NCBI RefSeq assembly: GCF_964273065.1 | Contig: NZ_OZ186815.1 | Span: 1,736,001 to 1,800,000, forward strand | DNA: 64,000 nucleotides | Source of the DNA: Nocardiopsis dassonvillei_B | GTDB taxonomy: Bacteria; Actinomycetota; Actinomycetes; Streptosporangiales; Streptosporangiaceae | Direction of reading: 5' to 3' | Shown: piece by piece, positions 1-8,070 of the stretch | Numbering within the stretch: position 1 is the first letter of the stretch | Layout: every line of letters begins with the position of its first letter | Made by a program: the position numbers and the translations under genes | Notes under the pieces: model-generated | The model's input: the letters and a program-made list of their open reading frames with translations, nothing else | The model's database searches: none | What the model was told of the DNA's origin: nothing

Positions 1-36
1 CGCGCACCCCGGGACTCCCGGACCACCATGCTAGTT

Positions 37-53
37 CCTCCCCTTCCGGGAGG
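37..53 (-). terminator. weak hairpin after the PIM-operon membrane gene
   Basis: A 6-bp stem (CCTCCC with GGGAGG, loop of 5) lies about 35 bases downstream of the stop of the 191-residue membrane gene. There is no U-tract. It could end the PIM operon, but the stem is short, so the call is tentative. Nothing else is recognisable in bases 1-88. Confidence 0.3.
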
Positions 54-88
54 CTTTGGCCAGATAGGCGTTTTCCCGGCTGAGGGTC

Positions 89-655
89 TTACATGGTGTC
101 GGGTGCGGGCACGGGGACCGGCAGGTCCGGCGTCCGGTCGTCGATCTCGAAGAAATCGGGCAGCGGTGCCCCACCGGCCAGGCGGAACAGGCGGACGGCC
201 CGGGAGCGGCGGGCCCGGCGGGTGTCGGCGACGGCGTCGTTGTAGAACACGCGGGCCAGGTGGACGCCCCTGGCGGCGGCGGCCGCGGCGGGCAGCAGCC
301 CGGCGGCGTCGGCGGTGTGCAGCGCGGCGGGGTCGGCCAGGGTCCGGCGCAGGGCGTGGGACAGGGCGCTCTCGGCGGACTCGCCGCCGCCGACCGTGCC
401 GTCCCCGTCCCGGTCCCCGGCCGCCGCCGCGGCGGCGGCCAGGTCCGCGCCGTGTTCGGGGCCGAGCAGCCGGGCCAGGCGGGCGGCGGTCTCCCTGCGC
501 CGCTCCAGGGCGGTGCGCAGTCCGGCCCGGGACAGGTCCACGCGCTGGTGGAGCCGGTGCAGCCGGGTGGCCCGCCAGGACAGGTAGAGGCCGCAGGCGA
601 TCACGGCGGCGAGGGCGCCGACCGCCACGAGGACCGCCAAAATCTGCTCGTTCAT
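89..655 (-). CDS. small membrane protein at the end of the PIM operon
   Basis: Protein of 188 residues with one N-terminal membrane segment (about residues 5-25) followed by an Arg/Ala-rich, mostly helical cytoplasmic part. The ATG at 655 is chosen over a GTG three codons upstream because a GAGGGG Shine-Dalgarno lies 8 bases before the ATG and directly abuts the GTG. It is the last gene after pimA. In Mycobacterium the corresponding position holds Rv2609c, which pairs a membrane segment with a NUDIX domain; here I see no NUDIX box. Function unknown. A supporting role in PIM or envelope metabolism is inferred from position only. Confidence 0.75.
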   Translation of the reverse strand: MNEQILAVLVAVGALAAVIACGLYLSWRATRLHRLHQRVDLSRAGLRTALERRRETAARLARLLGPEHGADLAAAAAAAGDRDGDGTVGGGESAESALSHALRRTLADPAALHTADAAGLLPAAAAAARGVHLARVFYNDAVADTRRARRSRAVRLFRLAGGAPLPDFFEIDDRTPDLPVPVPAPDTM

Positions 656-697
656 GCTCAGCACCCCCTCGCGTCCAGGTTACGGACCGGGCCGGGT

Positions 698-1834
698 TCA
701 GCGGGTGCGGACACGCGCCCCCGTCCTCGGCAGGACGGTCTCGTAGACGTGCACGATGTCGGCGGCGACGGTCTCCCAGTCGTAGGCGCGCACCGCCTCG
801 CGGGCGGCCCGGGACAGGGCGGCCCGGCGGGCGGGGTCGTCGAGCAGGGCGTCCGCCCGGTCGGCCAGGTCCCCGGGGTCTCCGACCGCGAACAGCTCCC
901 CCGCGGCTCCGCCGCCCAGGACGGCGGAGAACGCGGGGATGTCGCTGGCCAGGATCGCGGCCCCGGCGGCCATCGCCTCGGTCAGGACGATGCCGAAGCT
1001 CTCCCCGCCCAGGTTGGGGGCGCAGAACAGGTCCGCGGAGTGGTAGGCGCGGACCTTGTCGGCGTCGTCGAGGCGGCCGGTGAGGACGACGCGGTCGCGC
1101 AGCCGGTCGGGGACGGCGGACAGGGCGGGCCCGGGGTCGCCGGGGCCGGCGACCAGCAGGCGCAGCCCCGGCCGGTGCGGGGCGAGCCGGGTGAACGCCT
1201 CCAGCAGCACGGCCAGCCCCTTGCGGGGTTCGTCCAGGCGGCCCAGGAAGCCGATGGATCCCCCCTCGCCGGGGAACCCGGGCAGCGGCGGGGCCTGGGC
1301 GAAGCGGCGGACGGCCACCCCGTTGGGGATGAGGACGGCGTCGCCGCCGACGTGCTCGACCAGGGTGCGGCGGGCCGCCTCGGAGACGGCGATGCGGGCG
1401 TGGACCTTCTCCAGGGCCGAGCGCAGCGCGTGCGATCCGGCGGCCATCGCCCGCGAGCGCGGGTTGGAGGTGTGGAAGGTCCCCACCAGCGGCCCCTCGG
1501 CGGCCCAGCAGGCCAGCAGGGAGACGCTGGGGGCGGCCGGCTCGTGGATGTGCAGGACGTCGAAGTCGCCACGGGAGATCCACTGGCGGACCCGGGCCGC
1601 GGTGCGCGGCCCGAAGCTGAGCCGGGCCACGGAGCCGTTGTAGGGCACCGGCACGGGCTTCCCGGCGGGGACGAGGTGGTCGGGCAGGTCGGCGGGGTCG
1701 CCGCCGACCGGGGCCAGGACCGACACCTCGTGGCCACGGGCGATGAGGGTGTCGGCGAGGTCGCCGACATGCTGCTGCACCCCGCCGGGGACGTCCCAGG
1801 AGTAGGGGCAGACCAGGCCGATCCGCATGCCCAT
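698..1834 (-). CDS. pimA: phosphatidylinositol alpha-mannosyltransferase PimA
   Basis: GT4-family, GT-B fold enzyme of 378 residues that transfers mannose from GDP-mannose to the 2-position of phosphatidylinositol, the first PIM step, at the cytoplasmic membrane face. Visible marks: GGVQQHV near residues 17-23 (nucleotide-sugar loop), HIHEP at 95-99, GTFHT at 118-122, the GRLDEPRKG segment at 198-206 with the donor-phosphate Arg and Lys, and the E-x7-E motif ESFGIVLTE at 278-286. The start lies 3 bases after the patA stop, so the two are probably translationally coupled. Family length and synteny (HIT, pgsA, patA, pimA) match Mycobacterium and Streptomyces. Confidence 0.95.
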   Translation of the reverse strand: MGMRIGLVCPYSWDVPGGVQQHVGDLADTLIARGHEVSVLAPVGGDPADLPDHLVPAGKPVPVPYNGSVARLSFGPRTAARVRQWISRGDFDVLHIHEPAAPSVSLLACWAAEGPLVGTFHTSNPRSRAMAAGSHALRSALEKVHARIAVSEAARRTLVEHVGGDAVLIPNGVAVRRFAQAPPLPGFPGEGGSIGFLGRLDEPRKGLAVLLEAFTRLAPHRPGLRLLVAGPGDPGPALSAVPDRLRDRVVLTGRLDDADKVRAYHSADLFCAPNLGGESFGIVLTEAMAAGAAILASDIPAFSAVLGGGAAGELFAVGDPGDLADRADALLDDPARRAALSRAAREAVRAYDWETVAADIVHVYETVLPRTGARVRTR

Positions 1835-1837
1835 GGC

Positions 1838-2812
1838 CTACCGGACCCGCCCGCCCGCGCGGTCCGGGGCGTGCAGTGCCTCCAGGGCGGCCGCGGCCTC
1901 CCGCCGGGCCCGGCGGGCGCGGTCCTCCTCGAGGTCGCGCTCGAAGAACGGCTGGAGCATGTGCCAGTCCTCGGGGTGTTCGGCGATGGCGCCCTCGAAG
2001 ACGCGCATCAGGTCCTGGGTGGTGCGCCGGATCCGCTCGGAGCGGGTGGCGCCCCCGGCGACGGGGATCTCGTCATGGACGCGGATGTTCCAGTACGGTC
2101 CGTCGTACCAGAGGGAGACGGGCATGAGGGCGGCGCCGGTGTTCAGCGCCAGGGCGGCCGGGCCGGTGGGGACGCGGGCGGTCTCGCCGAACAGCTCGAC
2201 CTCCACCCCGGTGCCGTTGATGTCGCGGTCGGCGAGCAGGCACACCAGTCCGCCGCCGCGCAGGCGGCGGGCCAGGGTGGCGACGGTGCTGGTGCCCCCG
2301 CCGGTCAGCGGCAGCACCTCCATGCCCAGGGACTCGCGGTGGGCGGTGAAGCGCCGGTACAGGCTCTCCGGGCGCACCCGCTGGGCGACGGTGGTGAGGG
2401 GGGTGCCGCGCAGGGTGATCCACGCCCCGGCGTGGTCCCAGTTGCCCATGTGGGGCAGGGCGGCGATGACCCCGCGCCCGTCGGCGACGGTCTTCTCCAG
2501 GGTCTCGATGCCGGTGGCGCGGGTGTCGCCCAGGATGCGCTCGGGCGTCATGGCCGACAGCCGGAACATCTCGTAGAAGTACCGCATGTAGGAGCGCATC
2601 CCGGCACGGGACAGGGCGCGCAGCTGGGCGTCGGTGGCGTCGGGGCCGACCAGGCGGCGCAGGTTGCGCTCCAGGCCGCGGGTGCCCCCGTCCCGGGCCC
2701 GCCAGGAGCGGTCGGCGATCCGGCGGAAGACCGCGCGCCCCGCGCTCTCGGGAGCGCGGCCCACGGCCGCCCATGCCGCCGCGTAGGCCGCCGCGGCCAC
2801 CCGTTCGTCCAC
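1838..2812 (-). CDS. patA: phosphatidylinositol mannoside acyltransferase (PatA type)
   Basis: Protein of 324 residues in the LpxL/HtrB lysophospholipid acyltransferase family. It is expected to acylate the mannose of PIM1/PIM2 using acyl-CoA at the inner membrane. The catalytic H-x4-D motif is seen as HMGNWD at residues 121-126, followed by a conserved LADRD segment. The GTG at 2812 is preferred to in-frame upstream codons because AGAGGG lies 7 bases before it and the upstream extension overlaps pgsA. It ends 3 bases before pimA and begins 25 bases after pgsA, so it is the middle gene of the operon. Confidence 0.93.
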   Translation of the reverse strand: MDERVAAAAYAAAWAAVGRAPESAGRAVFRRIADRSWRARDGGTRGLERNLRRLVGPDATDAQLRALSRAGMRSYMRYFYEMFRLSAMTPERILGDTRATGIETLEKTVADGRGVIAALPHMGNWDHAGAWITLRGTPLTTVAQRVRPESLYRRFTAHRESLGMEVLPLTGGGTSTVATLARRLRGGGLVCLLADRDINGTGVEVELFGETARVPTGPAALALNTGAALMPVSLWYDGPYWNIRVHDEIPVAGGATRSERIRRTTQDLMRVFEGAIAEHPEDWHMLQPFFERDLEEDRARRARREAAAALEALHAPDRAGGRVR

Positions 2813-2837
2813 GTCCGTGCCCTCTTCCTTCCGGTGT

Positions 2838-3560
2838 CTAGCGCTGGTTGCCCGGGGCGGGCTCGGCGCCCTCGCCGGTGCCGTCGGAGAAGTCCGGTCC
2901 GGGGTCGGCGTCCGCGTCCCCGCCCGCCGCGGCCTCCCGCTCCTGCTGCTGAGCGTAGTCCGCCTCGTTGAGCCGGGCACGGGTCTCCAGCAGGCGCTGG
3001 AGGATGGTGAGCAGGCTCATCCCCGCCAGCACCCACAGGCCGCCGGCCAGGACGTAGGGGACGCCGAACTCGCTGAGGGCCACCGAGACCAGGATGACGA
3101 TGAGGCGCTCGGTGCGCTCGGCCACGCCGACGTCGCAGTTGACGCCCAGCCCCTCGGCGCGGGCCTTGATGTAGGACACCATGAACCCGCTGATGAGGCA
3201 GAACACGGTGAGCCCGGCGAGCAGCGGGTCGTCCCCGCCGTCGATGAACCACCACAGCAGGCCCGCGAGGATGGCGGCGTCCGCCATGCGGTCGAGGGTG
3301 GAGTCGAGGAAGGCGCCGAACGCGCTCTCGGCGTCCTTGGCCCGGGCGACGGCGCCGTCGAGCATGTCGAAGAGCACGAACACGGTGATGACCACCGAGC
3401 CCGCGTACAGCTCGCCGCGCGGATAGAAGTAGAGGGCGCCGGCCATGACGCCGGCGGCTCCGATGAGGGTGACGATGTTGGGGGTCAGGCCGATCCGGGC
3501 CAGGCTCCGGCCGAGCGGAGCGGTGATCCTGGAGACCAAGGGGCGAAGGATTCTCAGCAT
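2838..3560 (-). CDS. pgsA: CDP-alcohol phosphatidyltransferase (phosphatidylinositol phosphate synthase type)
   Basis: Membrane enzyme of 240 residues that condenses CDP-diacylglycerol with inositol (phosphate) to supply the lipid substrate for PimA. The family signature D-x2-D-G-x2-A-R-x8-G-x3-D-x3-D is complete: D65, D68, G69, A72, R73, G82, D86, D90. About six hydrophobic segments follow, then a charged, Asp/Glu-rich tail typical of actinobacterial members. The ATG at 3560 is chosen because it begins the conserved MLRILRP segment; GGGAGG lies upstream at somewhat long spacing (about 12 bases), and longer starts would add an unconserved basic stretch. The specific product (inositol phosphate rather than glycerol phosphate) is inferred from the patA/pimA context. 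Confidence 0.92.
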   Translation of the reverse strand: MLRILRPLVSRITAPLGRSLARIGLTPNIVTLIGAAGVMAGALYFYPRGELYAGSVVITVFVLFDMLDGAVARAKDAESAFGAFLDSTLDRMADAAILAGLLWWFIDGGDDPLLAGLTVFCLISGFMVSYIKARAEGLGVNCDVGVAERTERLIVILVSVALSEFGVPYVLAGGLWVLAGMSLLTILQRLLETRARLNEADYAQQQEREAAAGGDADADPGPDFSDGTGEGAEPAPGNQR

Positions 3561-3789
3561 GTCGTCTAGTGCACCTCCCTCGGCGGACGCCGGGGGATTT
3601 CCTGGCGCACGCGACGCTCCGCCGGCCGACGGGCCTGCGGTCCGTGCGCGATCGACGCCAGCCGGGACGGCACCGGCCCGGATTTCTGGGCTTGTGGGAG
3701 GTACCGCGCATGCGCGCAGCAAGCGCGCCACGGCGATGATCCTAACAGTCGGCCACGGCGATTCGCGGCGAACGGCGCGTCACCGTACC

Positions 3790-3830
3790 GGGCGGGCGGT
3801 CCGGGGGCCGTGAGGCTCCCCGGCCCGCCC
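3790..3830 (-). terminator. hairpin after the HIT gene
   Basis: GGGCGGGC (3790-3797) pairs perfectly with GCCCGCCC (3823-3830), and an inner 5-bp stem follows after a bulge. It starts 24 bases downstream of the HIT stop. The 293-base gap 3561-3853 holds this and otherwise no recognised gene, so pgsA-patA-pimA may have its own promoter there. Confidence 0.55.
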
Positions 3831-3853
3831 TCCGGGCGCGCGGCCGGCGGCGG

Positions 3854-4423
3854 TCAGCCGGTCGGCCAGCGGTCGGCGAGCCGGGCGCGGGTCTGCTCCA
3901 GGAGTTCGGGGAGCACCTTGGTGTGCCCGATGACCGGCATGAAGTTGGTGTCGCCGCCCCAGCGGGGGACGATGTGCTGGTGCAGGTGGGCGGCGATGCC
4001 CGCCCCGGCCGCGGTGCCCAGGTTCATGCCCACGTTGAACGCCTGGGGGCGGGAGGCGGCGGTGAGCGCCCGGATCCCGTCCTGGGTGAGGGCGGCGACC
4101 TCGGCGGTCTCCTGCTCGTTGAGCGCGGTGTAGTCCGACACGTGGCGGTAGGGGCACACCAGCAGGTGGCCGCTGTTGTAGGGGTACAGGTTGAGGACGA
4201 CGTAGGCGCTCTTGCCGCGGTGCACCACCAGGCCCTCGGGGTCGCTCAGGCCGGGTGCGCGGCAGAAGGGGCAGCCGTCCTCGGGGCGCGAGCCGGTGGG
4301 CTTGCCCTCGCCCTTGATGTAGGCCATCCGGTGCGGGGTCCACAGCCGGTCCCACCCGTCGGGCTCGCCGGTGCCCGCGCCGGGGGCGCCGCCCGGGTCC
4401 TCGTAGCCGCTGCCGTCCGTCAT
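3854..4423 (-). CDS. HIT-family dinucleoside polyphosphate hydrolase/phosphorylase
   Basis: Protein of 189 residues with the histidine-triad motif H-L-H-Q-H at residues 146-150 and a CPFC pair at 51-54 that suggests a structural zinc. HIT proteins of this subgroup (Mycobacterium tuberculosis Rv2613c) act on Ap4A or related nucleotides. The Mycobacterium order Rv2613c, pgsA, patA, pimA is reproduced exactly. The start is supported by GAGAGG 7 bases upstream. The substrate is inferred from the family, not seen. Confidence 0.9.
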   Translation of the reverse strand: MTDGSGYEDPGGAPGAGTGEPDGWDRLWTPHRMAYIKGEGKPTGSRPEDGCPFCRAPGLSDPEGLVVHRGKSAYVVLNLYPYNSGHLLVCPYRHVSDYTALNEQETAEVAALTQDGIRALTAASRPQAFNVGMNLGTAAGAGIAAHLHQHIVPRWGGDTNFMPVIGHTKVLPELLEQTRARLADRWPTG

Positions 4424-4470
4424 CTGCCGACCTCTCCGCGCCGTCGTGCTGTCAACGCCCCAGCATAGAA

Positions 4471-4488
4471 GCGCCCGGCTGCGGGCGC
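4471..4488 (-). terminator. hairpin after the DUF885 gene
   Basis: GCGCCCG (4471-4477) pairs with CGGGCGC (4482-4488) across a 4-base loop, 23 bases beyond the stop of the DUF885 gene. No U-tract. Confidence 0.4.
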
Positions 4489-4510
4489 GTCCGGGCCCGC
4501 CCGGGGCCGC

Positions 4511-6202
4511 TCACAGGCCCAGCAGGGCGCGCAGGTGCCGGGGCGGCGGGGAGCCGTGGGCCAGCATCGCGTCGTGGCGCTCGCGCTCGGAGAGCCCGGG
4601 GCGGGCGGCCGCCAGGTCGCGGGCGGTGTCGGAGACCTCGGCGTGGCCCACGTAGTAGGTGGACAGCTGGGCGCTGGTGAGCAGGGCCCGGCGCCACTTC
4701 CCGGCGGCCTCGCCCTCCTCCTGGTGGCCGCGGTCGACGAGCAGCGCCATCGCCTCGGCCTCGGTGAGGTCGCCGGTGTGCAGGCGCACGTCCAGGATGG
4801 CGTTGAGGATCATGCGCAGCCGCATCTTGAGCTGCACCAGGCGCAGGACCGCGTTGTCGGCGGGATCGTCGGACCATCCGTGCCGGGCCATCAGCTCCTC
4901 GGCGTAGACCGCCCAGCCCTCGACGAAGGAACCGCTCCACAGCACCCGGCCCACGCGCGTGCCGCCCCGGTGGCGGGCGGCGTGGGAGAGCTGGAGGGCG
5001 TGCCCGGGCATCGCCTCGTGGACCATGAGGTCGCGCAGCATCCCGGCGTTGTACTCGCGGAAGAACGACTCCTTGCGGGCGTCGGGCCACTCCTGCGGGG
5101 GCGGCGACACCGCGATGAGGGTGGAGCTCCGCCCGGCCCGCGGGTCGAGCGGCCCGGGCGGGTCGCAGTAGGCGACGGCGACCCCGCGCCGGGACTCCGG
5201 CATGGGGATGACCTCGACCGGGTCGTCGTACACGGTGACCAGGTCCAGTTCGCGGACCCGGCGGTCGAGCGCGGCGAGGGCCTCCTCGCACAGGGGCCGG
5301 ACGGTGTCGGGCCCGGTGGCGTTCTCCGCGGCCACCCGGGCCAGGGCCCGGGCGGCGAGCCCGGCGGCGGGCGGGCGGCCCAGGTAGTCGGCGGAGGCCT
5401 CGGCCAGGGCCTCCTCGGTGGCGATGAGGTCGCTCTCGGCGCGCACCAGCAGTGCCTCGGGCGACAGCTCCGAGTCGAGGGCGTACCAGAGCCGGGCGGC
5501 GAAGACCCGCTCGCCCAGGCGGGGGTCCGCGGTGGAGTGCTCCAGCCGTCCGGTCAGCCACTCCCCGTACTCCTCGACGGCGGCCAGCGCGGCCTCCAGG
5601 GCGTTCTCCAGGCCGGCCGGGGCGGCTCCGGGCTCCCGGGCGGCCAGGGCGGGCACGCCGTCGGTGAGCAGGGCGCGGTCGCCCTCCAGCCGGGCCAGGG
5701 CGGTCTCCACGTGCACCCGGGACATGCCGGGGCCCGACCCCAGGCGCTCGCGCGCCACGGCCAGGTGCCCGGGCAGGGCGGAGCAGCGGGCGGCCAGCGC
5801 CGCCAGCCGGTCCGCCGCGGGGAGCAGGTCGCGCTCCACCAGCGGGTACACGGCCCCGCCCGGGGAGTACTCCAGGGGGTCGCGGGAGAGGGGGCTCAGC
5901 TCGGTGGTGTGCCACAGCTCGGAGCCCAGCCGGGCGCGCAGGACCTCCAGGTCGACCCGGTCGCCCGGGGGCAGCAGGTCGTCGTCGATGTCGTCGAGCG
6001 AACCCAGGGCATCGGTGAGGAGCCGGGCGCGCCGCGCGTCGGCCTCCTCGGAGCGGTCGGTGAGGCGGTCCGCTCCGCGCGGATCGCCCAGGTCCAGGGC
6101 CCACTCCGGGTCCTCGTCGAGGAGGGCGTCGAGCACGCGCTCGGCGACCCCGCGGAAACGGCCGGTCATCTCCCCCGGCTCGGGGTGGGAGGAAGAGCTC
6201 AT
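4511..6202 (-). CDS. DUF885 family protein, probable metallopeptidase
   Basis: Protein of 563 residues with the DUF885 hallmark HEAMPGH at residues 395-401, resembling an HExxH-type zinc site, followed by a conserved EGWAVYAEELM helix carrying the likely third ligand. No signal peptide, so cytoplasmic. The ATG at 6202 is the first plausible start before the conserved helix; no good Shine-Dalgarno is visible, and a second ATG lies 11 codons inside after a purine run. It stands alone between two convergently read hairpins. Peptidase activity is inferred from the motif; substrate unknown. Confidence 0.85.
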   Translation of the reverse strand: MSSSSHPEPGEMTGRFRGVAERVLDALLDEDPEWALDLGDPRGADRLTDRSEEADARRARLLTDALGSLDDIDDDLLPPGDRVDLEVLRARLGSELWHTTELSPLSRDPLEYSPGGAVYPLVERDLLPAADRLAALAARCSALPGHLAVARERLGSGPGMSRVHVETALARLEGDRALLTDGVPALAAREPGAAPAGLENALEAALAAVEEYGEWLTGRLEHSTADPRLGERVFAARLWYALDSELSPEALLVRAESDLIATEEALAEASADYLGRPPAAGLAARALARVAAENATGPDTVRPLCEEALAALDRRVRELDLVTVYDDPVEVIPMPESRRGVAVAYCDPPGPLDPRAGRSSTLIAVSPPPQEWPDARKESFFREYNAGMLRDLMVHEAMPGHALQLSHAARHRGGTRVGRVLWSGSFVEGWAVYAEELMARHGWSDDPADNAVLRLVQLKMRLRMILNAILDVRLHTGDLTEAEAMALLVDRGHQEEGEAAGKWRRALLTSAQLSTYYVGHAEVSDTARDLAAARPGLSERERHDAMLAHGSPPPRHLRALLGL

Positions 6203-6229
6203 CCGGCCATGATGCCAGGCAGCACGGAC

Positions 6230-6258
6230 GCCCGGTTCCCGTGGAACGGGAACCGGGC
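6230..6258 (-). terminator. perfect 12-bp hairpin ending the conservon
   Basis: GCCCGGTTCCCG pairs perfectly with CGGGAACCGGGC around the loop TGGAA, 38 bases after the cvnD stop. No U-tract follows. Confidence 0.7.
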
Positions 6259-6296
6259 CGTGCACTGTGCGGGACCCCGGCCCGAATCGGCCTCCG

Positions 6297-6890
6297 CTAG
6301 CGCCAGGAGTTCTGGCCGCCGGTGGAGGTGGGCTGTCCTGCGGCGCCCTCGGGGTCCCCCACCGTGATGGCGTGCTCGACGAGGGTGATGAGCGTCGACT
6401 TGGTGGAGGCCCGGTCACGGGCGTCCACCTGGACGATCGGGATCTCCGGGCTGAGCGTGAGCGCATCCCGGACCTCGTCCGCGGCGTGGGGGTAGTACCC
6501 GTCGAACCCGTTGATCGCCACGATGAAGGGCAGACGCGCCTCTTCGAAGTAGTCGATCGCGGGGAAGCAGTCCGCGAGGCGGCGGGTGTCCACCAGGACC
6601 ACGGCGCCGATGGCGCCCTTGACCAGGTCGTCCCACATGAACCAGAACCGGTGCTGTCCGGGCGTGCCGAACAGGTACAGGATCAGGTCCGAGTCGAGCG
6701 AGACACGGCCGAAGTCCATGGCGACGGTCGTGGTCTGCTTGTCCGGCGTCTTGGCGAGGTCGTCGACCCCGACGCTGGCGCTGGTCATGACCGCTTCGGT
6801 GGTCAGCGGCACGATTTCGGAGACGGAGCCCACGAATGTCGTCTTCCCGACACCGAAGCCCCCGGCGACGACGATCTTGACCGACGTCAT
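6297..6890 (-). CDS. cvnD: conservon GTP-binding protein CvnD
   Basis: Small Ras/ARF-like GTPase of 197 residues (conserved ATP/GTP-binding protein family of actinomycete conservons). P-loop GGFGVGKTT at residues 10-18, G3-like region LFGTPGQHRF, and NGFD in the place of the G4 N/TKxD element. The start ATG at 6890 has a G-rich Shine-Dalgarno. It is the fourth gene of the kinase, roadblock, DUF742, GTPase set, 34 bases after cvnC. In Streptomyces coelicolor the set forms a membrane-associated complex resembling a eukaryotic G-protein-coupled system; the ligand here is unknown. Confidence 0.93.
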   Translation of the reverse strand: MTSVKIVVAGGFGVGKTTFVGSVSEIVPLTTEAVMTSASVGVDDLAKTPDKQTTTVAMDFGRVSLDSDLILYLFGTPGQHRFWFMWDDLVKGAIGAVVLVDTRRLADCFPAIDYFEEARLPFIVAINGFDGYYPHAADEVRDALTLSPEIPIVQVDARDRASTKSTLITLVEHAITVGDPEGAAGQPTSTGGQNSWR

Positions 6891-6924
6891 CGCGTTCCCC
6901 CCAGCACCGCCTTCCTCGGCCGGG

Positions 6925-7419
6925 CTAGAGCTTGCGAAGTCCACTGAGCACCCTTTCAAGCAGGTTGGTGTTCGGGCGGGCGTCGTTGTTGAGCGAAGAC
7001 CTGATCTGGACCAGTCCCTGCTCGGACATGTCCGCCACAAGCACCCGCGCCACTCCGAGGGGCATCCGCAGAAGCGCGGAGATCTCCGCCACGGAACGCC
7101 ACTCCCGGCACAGGTCGCTGATCGCCTGCCATTCGGGCGTCAGCGTGCCTGACTCGTTTCGGGCCGTCGGTGTCGTCGAGATCAGAGCTTCGAGAGGAAG
7201 CTGCGACTTCGGCTTGGTCCGGCCCTTGGTCACCGCGTAGGGGCGGACCAGAGAACTGGGCGCGCTACCCGCGGCGGATCGTTGATCGTACGGTTGTTGG
7301 ATAGGTCGAGGAACATCTCCGCCGCCCGGAACCGCCGGGATCCCCCCTGTGGGGGGACCGCTCGGCTGTTGTCCGAACCACGAGGCGCTCCCGGCATCTC
7401 TACTGTGAGGTGCCACCAC
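6925..7419 (-). CDS. cvnC: conservon DUF742 protein CvnC
   Basis: Protein of 163-164 residues. The N-terminal half is Gly/Pro/Gln-rich and probably disordered. The C-terminal half is the DUF742 domain, a winged-helix-like segment including CREWRSVAEISALLRMPLGVARVLVADM. AGGAGG lies 2 bases before the first GTG (7419) and 5 before a second GTG (7416), so 7416 may be the true start. It is 20 bases after cvnB and 34 before cvnD. Thought to be a partner of the roadblock protein and the GTPase. Confidence 0.92.
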   Translation of the reverse strand: MVAPHSRDAGSASWFGQQPSGPPTGGIPAVPGGGDVPRPIQQPYDQRSAAGSAPSSLVRPYAVTKGRTKPKSQLPLEALISTTPTARNESGTLTPEWQAISDLCREWRSVAEISALLRMPLGVARVLVADMSEQGLVQIRSSLNNDARPNTNLLERVLSGLRKL

Positions 7420-7439
7420 TTCCTCCTGTCGGTGGTGGA

Positions 7440-7841
7440 TCAGTGGATTCCCGAGGTGCGCGCCGCTGGTGTCAGCGCCCGCCCCGCCCGCTCGACGAGC
7501 AGGGTCATCTCGTACGCGACCAGACCGAGGTCGCTCTCCGCGGAGGCCAGTACCGCCAGGCAGGAGCCGTCGCTGATGGCCATGATGAGCATCAGCCCCC
7601 GCTCCATCTCCACGACGGTCTGCGCGACCGCTCCACCCTCGAACACCCGGGCCGCGCCCTGGGTCAGGCTGGACAGGCCGGAGGCGATCGCCGCCAGCTG
7701 GTCGGCCCGGTCGGCCGGGAAACCCGCGGACGACGCCAGCGGCAGACCGTCGGAAGAGACGACGATCGCGTGGGCGACATCGGGTACCCGGTCGGCAAAG
7801 TCAGTGATCAACCAGTTGAGTTCATTCACCTGTCGACTCAT
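7440..7841 (-). CDS. cvnB: roadblock/LC7 domain protein CvnB
   Basis: A single roadblock/LC7 domain of 133 residues covers nearly the whole protein (MSRQVNELNWLITDFADRVPDVAHAIVVSSDGLP and onward). Such proteins act as regulators of small GTPases in conservons and in MglA/MglB systems. AGGAG lies 5 bases before the ATG. A 229-base gap separates it from cvnA, long for this operon, so a separate internal promoter is possible. Confidence 0.93.
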   Translation of the reverse strand: MSRQVNELNWLITDFADRVPDVAHAIVVSSDGLPLASSAGFPADRADQLAAIASGLSSLTQGAARVFEGGAVAQTVVEMERGLMLIMAISDGSCLAVLASAESDLGLVAYEMTLLVERAGRALTPAARTSGIH

Positions 7842-8070
7842 CTGATCTCCTGTCCAAGTTCGCCGGCTGGTCTCTTCGGCACTGCTACCGCCGGCACGGC
7901 ATGTGACAGCACTGCCTCTGCAACTGCCCGGACCCTCCCGTGGGGGTGGTCGGGAGCCTGGTGTTCGATTCTCTTCGGGCGACGGGTGCGCGTCCGAGAA
8001 GCTCGGTAGATGCTATTGCATCCGGCTTCCCTGAATAAGAGGCACCCCGTCCCGCTGTCCCGCACCGCGC

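Noticed and set aside
260..2971. Very long plus-strand open frame opposite the PIM genes, and similar ones at 8809-11583 (+), 52600-56781 (-) and 58266-62294 (-)
   Set aside because: They are opposite-strand or alternate-frame shadows of well-recognised genes. Their products are Gly/Pro/Arg/Ala-rich with no family features, as expected at this GC content.
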